Shown here in pieces: positions 1 to 5,363 of a stretch of 5,363 bases of DNA. The translations under genes were made by a program, and so were the position numbers. This DNA comes from Fidelibacterota bacterium (lineage in GTDB: Bacteria > Fidelibacterota > Marinisomatia > Marinisomatales > TCS55). The notes below the pieces were generated by a model that did not search any database, was not told where the DNA came from, and saw nothing but the letters and a program-made list of their open reading frames with translations. The stretch is from positions 5,436 through 10,798 of the forward strand of contig NZWI01000044.1 of NCBI GenBank assembly GCA_002701875.1. The letters run 5' to 3'. The first letter of the stretch is position 1. Each line of letters begins with the position of its first letter.

Positions 1-2850
1 GCTGGTACTGCTGTGGAAAAATCTAAAGTTGGAAATTCAGTGGGAGTTGTAAACATGGAAACTTTGGAAGATGCTCCGATTACTAATTTTTCGGACATTC
101 TTCAAGGTCGTGAGAAAGGCGTTGTCATGCTACCCAATGGTGGTTTAAATGGCGAAGGCGCTTCTATCCGTATCCGTGGATCTTCTACATTATCACAATC
201 TAATGAGCCTGTCGTTTATATCGATGGTGTTCGTGTAGATAATAGTGCTAGTGGAGTGGGCCCTGGCGGAACACCCTCACGCTTAGATGAAATCAACCCA
301 GATGCGATTGAGCGCATTGAGATTCTTAAAGGTGCTGCGGCGGCATCACTTTATGGAACTCAAGCAGCCAATGGTATTATACAAATTTTTACAAAACAAG
401 GTGCAATCTCAAAGCCTGAGTTTTCAGTAGAAGTAAGTACTATGACAAGTTCTTATCCTGAAGACCGATTTAAAGCAAACTCTGGTTTTGCTAGAGATCA
501 GGCAACTGCAGATCGTATGGCAAAATTATTTCCTGACTATGCTAAAGGTGGTCTAAAGCCCTATGAGGTGATAGAAGTCCCATTTATTAGCTGGATCTAC
601 GATAAGGGAAATAACAAAACTGCTTCTGCTTCTGTCAGAGGTGGTGCACCTGGTGCAACTTATTATGCTAGTCTACGGTATTTGAATAGTGATGGTCCTT
701 ATGACGAAACAGCTACCCTTCTTGGAAAGCCTGTTGGTGCTGCGGATCCAACTAAGCCAGGTGCCAATGACTACCGTGATCAATTTATGGCAAGCGCTAC
801 GCTAAACTTGTTACCAACGGATAAAGTAAGACTCCGTGTATCAATGAATTATGCGTACACAGACCATAATACGATCCAAAATAATAACAATATTTATGGA
901 ACAACTTCCCTTATTCAAATGGGAAAACCTGAGCATTCAACTGAAATTAATGCATCCGGCTCTATGGCCTTTGCGACAGCTCGTGAAACAACTTATCGTA
1001 GTCAGAACAACGAAGGCGATAATACCACGCTCTCATTCCAAGCAAGTTATAAAGTCACGGATGGATTGAATCTCTCAGGTACATTTGGAATGAACTCAAC
1101 GCTCAATAAGAGTACCGCATTAACGCCATTTGGCTATAATGTTGATGGTAAAATGGCTTATGCCACAGCGGGTGCTCTTTATAAGAACAAAAATGATAGA
1201 AAAGTCTATACTGCAGATGTAAAAGCGGACTATGCTGGTACTGCAGGTGTGCTTTCTCATGAAAGTGTTGTGGGCTTCCAAACGTTTTCAACAATTTATA
1301 AGAGTATGAGTGGCGGTGGCCAGCAGTTCCCTGGACCTGGACTTCAAGTCCTAGGTGCATTGGGCTCGCCAGGCAACCCTGGCTCATTCTTTTCTGAAAC
1401 GGTTGAGGCTGGCTTCTTGGCTCAAACCCGACTTGGTTACCAAGATTGGTTGTACACAACCATTGGTATTCGTCAAGATGCAAATAGTGCTTTTGGTGCA
1501 GATTTCACCACAGTTACTTATCCTCGTGTGAATGTATCTTACATTCCAACAACGCAGCTCGGACAAATGGGTCCTGTGTCTACATTAAGACTACGGATGG
1601 CTTGGGGACAAGCAGGTCAACAACCTGGTGCATTTGACCAGTATACGACCTATTCTCCTTGGGCTTCTGAATTTGGTCCTGGTCTTCGTCCTGGAAATGT
1701 AGGTGATCCAACATTAAAACCTGAAGTATCAACTGAAATTGAATTCGGTGGTGAAATAGGTTTATTAAATGATAAGATCGCTTTTGATTTCCAATATTGG
1801 GATCGCGTTGTTGATGATGCCTTGATCCAAAGAGCTTTTCCACCTTCAGGTGGTTTTATCAGCACACAGCTTTCCAATATTGGGCAGTTAGATGCTAAAG
1901 GTTGGGAAGTCGGTGTTGATGCAAGTGTTATGCGTAACTCTCAAATGAGTGTTGATGTATTTGGATCCCTGTCTTACCTTGAAGAAAAAGTGGTTAGTCT
2001 AGGTGGAGCCCCCGAACAAAAAATCGGTGGTTCTTATCCTCGCTATCGCAATTTCTTAACGGAAGGTTGGGCGCCTGGTACTTATTTTGGTGCGAAACTT
2101 GACCGATCAATTGATTATCCTATTGATATTAATGGCGATGGTAAAGCAGATAGCCAAGCTGCTCTTCTTGAATTTTTCAAGACTGGTGGTGCAGGTGTCC
2201 GCTCTGGTTGGAATCCAGTTATGTTGACTCCAACTCAAGCAGATGTTGATGCTGGCCGCGCTAAAGATACAGGATCACTTGGTTGGTATCTAGGTAAACC
2301 AACTCCTGATTACACTGCCTCATTTGGTGGAACTGTTAAATGGGGAAAGAATATTCGTGTTAATACGTTATTCGAATCTCGATTTGGTGAATACCACATA
2401 ACAAACCTTACCGATGCATTTCGTAAATCGCATGGTTTGATTGGGCGAAATACTCCAAAGGCTGCTGCAACTGAAGCAGCGCTAATGGATCCAGCTAAAG
2501 CTGGTCAAGTTCGCATGGATGCTGCTGCACGATGGTGTGATGAATTCCTAGCGTTATCGCCTTATAGTGGTCTTAATACCATAGAAGATGGTTCATTTGT
2601 ACGCCTACGTGAATTAAGTTTATCTTACACAGTAGATCAAGAAGTTGCTGCTAGATTTGGAGTTAGATCTCTTACAATGGCAGTTTCAGGTAAAAACTTG
2701 TGGATGAGTACTGATTATTCAGGTATTGATCCAGAACTGAACTCTCTTGCTCGTACTAATGGCGGTATCAGTGATTTTCAACAATCAATCGATGCTTTTG
2801 GTGTTCCCATCCCTCGTATGTGGAACTTCAGCTTAAAAGTTGGATTATAA
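1..2850 (+). CDS. SusC/RagA-family TonB-dependent outer-membrane receptor, 5'-truncated by window edge
   Basis: This is the channel half of a SusCD nutrient importer: an outer-membrane beta-barrel with an N-terminal plug, energised by TonB-ExbBD. The frame is open to base 1 and 949 residues are visible (numbered from base 1). The plug covers about residues 1-135, with the family hallmarks RIRGSS around 57-62, PVVYIDGVRV at 70-79, and INPDAIERIEILKGAAAASLYG at 98-119 (given here from N99 onward as NPDAIERIEILKG) followed by QAANGIIQIFTKQG to 134. The rest is barrel: a DINGDGKAD loop (709-717), LGKPTPDYTASFGG (764-777), IEDGSFVRLREL (861-872), GKNLW (897-901) and YSGIDPELNS (906-915). The protein ends WNFSLKVGL, with Leu rather than the usual aromatic residue. 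The GTG at base 13 is not the true start, because it sits just before the plug; family members are usually about 1000-1100 residues with a signal peptide and CarboxypepD_reg-like domain upstream, so roughly 100 residues are missing. The substrate is unknown. Confidence 0.95.
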   Translation, partial: AGTAVEKSKVGNSVGVVNMETLEDAPITNFSDILQGREKGVVMLPNGGLNGEGASIRIRGSSTLSQSNEPVVYIDGVRVDNSASGVGPGGTPSRLDEINPDAIERIEILKGAAAASLYGTQAANGIIQIFTKQGAISKPEFSVEVSTMTSSYPEDRFKANSGFARDQATADRMAKLFPDYAKGGLKPYEVIEVPFISWIYDKGNNKTASASVRGGAPGATYYASLRYLNSDGPYDETATLLGKPVGAADPTKPGANDYRDQFMASATLNLLPTDKVRLRVSMNYAYTDHNTIQNNNNIYGTTSLIQMGKPEHSTEINASGSMAFATARETTYRSQNNEGDNTTLSFQASYKVTDGLNLSGTFGMNSTLNKSTALTPFGYNVDGKMAYATAGALYKNKNDRKVYTADVKADYAGTAGVLSHESVVGFQTFSTIYKSMSGGGQQFPGPGLQVLGALGSPGNPGSFFSETVEAGFLAQTRLGYQDWLYTTIGIRQDANSAFGADFTTVTYPRVNVSYIPTTQLGQMGPVSTLRLRMAWGQAGQQPGAFDQYTTYSPWASEFGPGLRPGNVGDPTLKPEVSTEIEFGGEIGLLNDKIAFDFQYWDRVVDDALIQRAFPPSGGFISTQLSNIGQLDAKGWEVGVDASVMRNSQMSVDVFGSLSYLEEKVVSLGGAPEQKIGGSYPRYRNFLTEGWAPGTYFGAKLDRSIDYPIDINGDGKADSQAALLEFFKTGGAGVRSGWNPVMLTPTQADVDAGRAKDTGSLGWYLGKPTPDYTASFGGTVKWGKNIRVNTLFESRFGEYHITNLTDAFRKSHGLIGRNTPKAAATEAALMDPAKAGQVRMDAAARWCDEFLALSPYSGLNTIEDGSFVRLRELSLSYTVDQEVAARFGVRSLTMAVSGKNLWMSTDYSGIDPELNSLARTNGGISDFQQSIDAFGVPIPRMWNFSLKVGL

Positions 2851-2857
2851 AGGAGGT
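2849..2857 (+). promoter_or_regulatory. Strong Shine-Dalgarno site for the susD-like gene
   Basis: AAAGGAGGT begins inside the TAA stop of the susC-like gene (2848-2850) and is almost fully complementary to the canonical 16S 3' end. The GGAGG core ends at 2856. The ATG at 2864 lies 7 bases downstream, an ideal spacing, whereas the in-frame ATG at 2858 is only 1 base away and the in-frame TTG at 2840 is upstream of the site. This site therefore decides the start of the next gene. Its overlap with the susC stop suggests translation of the two genes is coordinated. Confidence 0.85.
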
Positions 2858-2863
2858 ATGATC

Positions 2864-4117
2864 ATGACAAATAAAATGAAATTAATCAGCCTTCTCATCT
2901 CATTTTCGATGATTGGCTGTAGTTTAGAAGTTGATAACCCTAACAGTTTGCTTGAGTCAGACCTATCAGATCCCTCTGCTGCAGCTGCTGTAGCTAACGG
3001 CGCATGGAATACCGTCCTAAACGGGATTGGTAATATCATGATCGCGAATGCTGTTGCAACTGACGAAGTTGTGTGGACTGGCTCTCGTGATGCTTGGCGA
3101 CAATTAGATAAAGGCGGCATGACCAACGTATATAATGAATTCGTTGATGGTGCTTGGCCCTCTATTTCTGAAGGACGCTGGATGGCAGATAAAGCTGTTA
3201 GTATTTTAGAAGAATTAGGTGCTGATCTTCCAGATCCTCAGGATCTTGTGATGGCATATGTGACAGCTGCTATGGTTCGTGTATACGTTGCCGATATGTT
3301 CGATGATTTTGTCTACTCAGATAAAACCGAAGCAGGTAATGCTATTGGTGCTGCGAATATGTCACAAATGTATGATGAAGCACTTACTTTACTTGGTAAA
3401 GCTGATGCTAAAGCAGATGCTGCTTGGAAAGTTAGAGTTCATGGATTAAAGGCTCGTACAGAGCATGCTAAGGCAGTATGGGGAAAAAATAACCCCGTTA
3501 ATACTTCTGCCCCATATGTTAGTGCAGGTGCGAGCACAGCTGCAAATGCTCTTGCATTAATGGAAACTGCTGACTGGAAATGGAAAATGAACTTTAGTTC
3601 AGGCACTGTTTCAAACAACATGTCTTGGCAGATCAATGGACGTCTAGAAATGGACCTATTGGATTCTCCTACACACCCTGATAAGGGCGGTGATCCAAAC
3701 AAAACTGATCCTGTTACAGGCGCACTAGACACACGTGTATTAGCTGAAGAAGTCATCTTTAGATCGGGTATTGGTGGTGGTACAGACTACGCACCAATCA
3801 CGATTGTTTCAGCACGAGAAATGCATTTAATTATTGCCGAAAGCAAATTAGCTGGTGGTGATAATGCAGGTTGTCTTACCGAATTAAATAAAATTCGTGC
3901 TATAGATGGTTTAGGTGCATATACTAGTGAAGATGCTGGCGCAGCATACCAACATGAACGGTATGCAAACCTTTTTATTCAAGGTCGTCGCCTTCCGGAT
4001 ATGTATCGATTTGGTGTTACATCTGTTATGTGGGACGCGGTTGAGAAGTCACCAGCAGGTTCCTTCTTTCCGATTCCTATCAGAGAGATCAGAGCAAACC
4101 CAAATATCAGTCAATAA
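2864..4117 (+). CDS. SusD/RagB-family nutrient-binding outer-membrane lipoprotein
   Basis: This is the substrate-binding lid partner of the preceding SusC-like receptor, expected on the cell surface as a lipoprotein. The 417-residue product begins with a short lipoprotein signal: K4 and K6, a hydrophobic stretch 7-17, and a lipobox ending M-I-G-C with the lipidated residue at Cys19. Downstream, EVDNPNSLLESDLSDPSAAA is the usual SusD opening after the Cys. Residues 320-350 (MHLIIAESKLAGG, then LNKIRAIDGL) match the conserved 'AE..l..GD...a...iN.iRa..G' helix pair. Residues 365-384 (ERYANLFIQGRRLPDMYRFG) match the family ER..EL..EGhR..DL.R motif, and FFPIPIREIRANPNISQ (401-417) is the standard C-terminus. 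It is shorter than typical Bacteroides SusD (about 500-550 residues), with no frame disruption. The gene starts 13 bases after the susC stop and ends in tandem stops TAATAA (4115-4120). ATG 2864 is chosen from the ribosome binding site. Ligand unknown. Confidence 0.94.
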   Translation: MTNKMKLISLLISFSMIGCSLEVDNPNSLLESDLSDPSAAAAVANGAWNTVLNGIGNIMIANAVATDEVVWTGSRDAWRQLDKGGMTNVYNEFVDGAWPSISEGRWMADKAVSILEELGADLPDPQDLVMAYVTAAMVRVYVADMFDDFVYSDKTEAGNAIGAANMSQMYDEALTLLGKADAKADAAWKVRVHGLKARTEHAKAVWGKNNPVNTSAPYVSAGASTAANALALMETADWKWKMNFSSGTVSNNMSWQINGRLEMDLLDSPTHPDKGGDPNKTDPVTGALDTRVLAEEVIFRSGIGGGTDYAPITIVSAREMHLIIAESKLAGGDNAGCLTELNKIRAIDGLGAYTSEDAGAAYQHERYANLFIQGRRLPDMYRFGVTSVMWDAVEKSPAGSFFPIPIREIRANPNISQ

Positions 4118-4147
4118 TAAAAACCAAAGTCTCATGGGAGGCTAAGG

Positions 4148-4153
4148 TATAAT
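4148..4153 (+). promoter_or_regulatory. Possible -10 hexamer just before the terminator (weak)
   Basis: A perfect TATAAT lies in the gap between the susD-like gene and the terminator hairpin. I see no convincing -35 hexamer 16-18 bases upstream, and a transcript starting about 7 bases downstream would run straight into the hairpin at 4161-4192. It may be chance in AT-rich DNA, or it could produce a short terminated RNA or an attenuated leader for the gene at 4232. Confidence 0.2.
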
Positions 4154-4160
4154 TGTTTGT

Positions 4161-4196
4161 AAGAAATGGGCTCTTTATAGAGCCCATTTCTTTTTT
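4161..4196 (+). terminator. Intrinsic (Rho-independent) terminator after the susCD-like unit
   Basis: GAAATGGGCTCT (4163-4174) pairs perfectly with AGAGCCCATTTC (4179-4190) around a TTAT loop. Two more A-T pairs (4161-4162 with 4191-4192) extend the stem to 14 bp. A run of six T follows (4191-4196). The hairpin sits 43 bases after the susD-like stop, as expected for the end of the susCD transcript. The stem also has A residues at its 5' base, so weak activity on the opposite strand is possible, but no convergent gene is visible. Confidence 0.94.
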
Positions 4197-4222
4197 CACA
4201 CATATCTTAATAACTCTGTAAT
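4195..4222 (+). promoter_or_regulatory. Candidate promoter for the downstream two-gene unit (weak)
   Basis: TTCACA (4195-4200) resembles a -35 box (5 of 6 to TTGACA) and TGTAAT (4217-4222) resembles a -10 box (5 of 6 to TATAAT, but missing the highly conserved second A), with a 16-base spacer. Transcription would begin close to 4229-4232, giving an almost leaderless message. That would agree with the lack of any purine-rich ribosome binding site before the ATG at 4232. Only 35 bases separate the terminator from that ATG, so any promoter for this gene must lie here, overlap the terminator, or be read-through from upstream. Confidence 0.25.
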
Positions 4223-4231
4223 TTCTACTAT

Positions 4232-4864
4232 ATGAAAATCATTATAAAACCTTTAGCAATTATTCTTACCAGTACTCTCTTACTTGGTCAAATAAAAACA
4301 GGTCAATCAACTACAAAAATTGCCTATGCTGGCATTCAAATCGATAATGTTGAGCCTTGGGTCAAAGAAGAATTAATAAAGAAAATGGGCTCTATTTTTG
4401 AAGGCATAAATCCCGATCAATTTATCTCAACCCAAACTGTTCAAAATTCAGCTCAATCTGAACTCAATCAATTATTTATGGAATTTTCTGATTCGAGTTT
4501 TCAAAAAATTGCGGATAAAACCGGAGCAAAATATGTTTTTGCCGGAAAGTTTAAGAATGTATCCCCTGATGACCGCCGCATCATGATCCAAGGTGAGTTT
4601 TACCGCTATAACGCTGAACTCAAATCAAAATTTCGTTATGAAGTCCTTAAGTATTACGAACGCATGAACGATGAAGCTACAGTCATTAAAAAGCAATTAG
4701 TGGACTCAATCCCTGCAACAGCGTCTCCCGCAACTTTTAAACAAGTTAGTATTCTCTTTGGCCTCATATTGGTTGTAGGATTATTATTTATGTCTATGGC
4801 GGGTACAAGCGTATGGGGCGAGGGCTCAGGAGATAGTGGATTACCATCGCCCACAGAAAATTGA
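4232..4864 (+). CDS. Uncharacterised exported protein with C-terminal membrane helix; first of two tandem paralogues
   Basis: I do not recognise a named family. The 210-residue product has an N-terminal signal sequence (K2 and K6, hydrophobic core about 7-19), a soluble domain about 28-165, a predicted transmembrane helix about 172-190, and a Gly/Ser-rich acidic tail ending SGLPSPTEN. Inside the soluble domain the order is a strand (KIAYAGI, 29-35), an amphipathic helix (about 41-57), a strand (about 63-70), a helix (about 74-97), the motif GAKYVFAGKF (98-107), a strand pair (about 115-138) and a final helix (about 146-160). This order, and the 'GAxYVxxG' motif, resemble the small alpha/beta domain of TolB-N, CsgG and LpoB-type envelope proteins; this is inference only. 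The start is the only in-frame ATG preceding the signal sequence. There is no Shine-Dalgarno. The gene ends in TGA, overlapping the next gene by one base, and the two products are related in sequence. The terminator separates it from the susCD-like genes. Confidence 0.85.
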   Translation: MKIIIKPLAIILTSTLLLGQIKTGQSTTKIAYAGIQIDNVEPWVKEELIKKMGSIFEGINPDQFISTQTVQNSAQSELNQLFMEFSDSSFQKIADKTGAKYVFAGKFKNVSPDDRRIMIQGEFYRYNAELKSKFRYEVLKYYERMNDEATVIKKQLVDSIPATASPATFKQVSILFGLILVVGLLFMSMAGTSVWGEGSGDSGLPSPTEN

Positions 4865-5363
4865 TGCGATATTGGTATAAACCAATTTCTGTTTTTCTTT
4901 CTATAAACCTTATTATTGCTCAAGTGAGTGGGGGAAAATCTCAAGAAGCATCAAAATTAGTTCATGTTGGTTATGTTGGTGAATCAGTAGAAAATATATC
5001 TGAAAACTATCAAAACTTGGTTCATCAAAAGATGTTAAGTCTTGTTAATCAAAACTTTTATGAATTTTATTCACCAGAAGATTTATCTAAGTCACATCTT
5101 AAGCATTTAGATAAAATTTTATTAAATAAAGAAGATTCACTAAGTAATGATCTTTCTATCTTAGCTAAAGCTGCAAATCTCGACTATATCTTTGTCACCG
5201 TTTTAAATAATATTTCCGAAGATCCTAAACGTGTCATGTTAAAGGGGGAATTTCTTAGATATCAGGCCAATACCAATGAATTATACCGCTATGAAATGCT
5301 ATCCTATGCTGAAGATATAAACCTCCATATTCAAGCGATCAAAAAAGAGATGATCGATACTAT
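4864..5363 (+). CDS. Uncharacterised exported protein, paralogue of the preceding gene, 3'-truncated by window edge
   Basis: The frame from ATG 4864 is open to the right edge, giving 166 complete codons. The ATG shares its A with the TGA of the preceding gene (TGATG), and the nearest purine-rich motif (AGGAG, 4828-4832) is about 31 bases away, so translation probably depends on re-initiation after the upstream gene. The N-terminus looks like a signal peptide (R2, K6, hydrophobic core about 8-19, possible cleavage near Ala19). The soluble part parallels its neighbour: KLVHVGYVGE near residue 32, then LDYIFVTVLNNIS (106-118), GEFLRY (128-133), RYEMLSY (142-148) and IKKEMIDT (159-166). Gap-free comparison of residues 106-166 with residues 99-159 of the neighbour gives about 24 identities by hand count. 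It has a longer, more Asn/Lys/Leu-rich middle region and is visibly AT-richer. Whether it also ends in a membrane helix cannot be seen. Function unknown; real gene very likely. Confidence 0.87.
   Translation, partial: MRYWYKPISVFLSINLIIAQVSGGKSQEASKLVHVGYVGESVENISENYQNLVHQKMLSLVNQNFYEFYSPEDLSKSHLKHLDKILLNKEDSLSNDLSILAKAANLDYIFVTVLNNISEDPKRVMLKGEFLRYQANTNELYRYEMLSYAEDINLHIQAIKKEMIDT

Noticed and set aside
13..15. GTG as the start codon of the susC-like gene
   Set aside because: The frame is open to base 1 and the protein would begin at the plug without signal peptide or the N-terminal domain of the family; it is an internal Val codon of a gene cut by the window edge.
851..1069. Plus-strand open frame of 72 codons inside the susC-like gene
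   Set aside because: Shadow frame within a well-supported coding region, with no ribosome binding site or recognisable domain.
1103..1877. Several minus-strand open frames (1103-1483, 1384-1566, 1580-1843, 1650-1877)
   Set aside because: They lie wholly inside the conserved susC-like coding frame, overlap one another, and have biased low-complexity composition (His/Gln-rich) without recognisable motifs.
2840..2863. Upstream TTG (2840) or ATG (2858) as the start of the susD-like gene
   Set aside because: TTG 2840 precedes the Shine-Dalgarno and ATG 2858 is one base after it; ATG 2864 has proper spacing and gives a normal lipoprotein signal.
2845..3756. Minus-strand open frames at 2845-3126 and 3439-3756
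   Set aside because: Antisense shadows of the susD-like gene with no start signals or family features.
3915..4145. Plus-strand frame overlapping the end of the susD-like gene
   Set aside because: Most of it lies over the conserved SusD C-terminal motifs in another frame; the product has no recognisable features.
4166..4180. Mini-ORF ATG GGC TCT TTA TAG inside the terminator hairpin, as a leader peptide
   Set aside because: Only four codons, no ribosome binding site at usable distance, and the bases are fully explained by the perfect terminator stem.
4742..4861. C-terminal sorting signal (PEP-CTERM, GlyGly-CTERM or LPXTG type)
   Set aside because: Such signals have a motif before the helix and a basic cluster after it; here the tail after the helix has no Arg or Lys and no canonical motif precedes it.
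4654..4944. Minus-strand frame spanning the junction of the two paralogues
   Set aside because: It covers conserved coding sequence of both plus-strand genes and has no ribosome binding site.
1..5363. CRISPR array, tRNA, rRNA, insertion sequence or phage attachment site
   Set aside because: No spaced direct repeats, tRNA-like cloverleaf, terminal inverted repeats or transposase coding sequence were seen; nearly all bases are covered by four plus-strand genes.

Overview
The window looks like a piece of chromosome from a low- to mid-GC Gram-negative bacterium of the FCB group. The main evidence is an adjacent SusC/RagA-type TonB-dependent receptor and SusD/RagB-type lipoprotein, the signature outer-membrane uptake pair of Bacteroidota and relatives (Balneolota, Gemmatimonadota, Candidatus Marinimicrobia). 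The style of both proteins (a compact SusD of 417 residues, and IEDGSFVRLREL and GKNLW motifs in SusC) and a near-perfect Shine-Dalgarno before susD, which classical Bacteroidia rarely use, make me lean toward a Marinimicrobia- or Gemmatimonadota-like lineage with modest GC. This is inference; no rRNA or other marker is present.

Layout, all on the + strand. Positions 1-2850 hold the 3' part of a susC-like gene; its signal peptide, the CarboxypepD_reg-like domain and any TonB box lie before the window. Positions 2864-4117 hold a complete susD-like lipoprotein gene, 13 bases after the susC stop, with its ribosome binding site overlapping that stop. A textbook intrinsic terminator at 4161-4196 closes this unit. 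A second unit follows: a gene for a 210-residue exported protein with a C-terminal membrane helix (4232-4864), then a second gene starting at 4864 in a TGATG stop/start overlap and running off the right edge.

The SusC/SusD pair should act as a 'pedal-bin' importer: SusD is the surface lid that binds substrate and SusC is the TonB-driven channel. No glycosidase, peptidase or regulator is visible, so the substrate (glycan, peptide or other) cannot be named.

The two genes after the terminator encode proteins that are clearly related to each other (about 24 identities in 61 ungapped positions by hand count over their C-terminal halves). I do not recognise a named family, but the order of elements resembles the small alpha/beta domain of TolB-N/CsgG/LpoB-type envelope proteins. 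This tandem pair of uncharacterised exported paralogues is the part of the window most worth a second look. The terminator makes a direct link to the SusCD system unproven.
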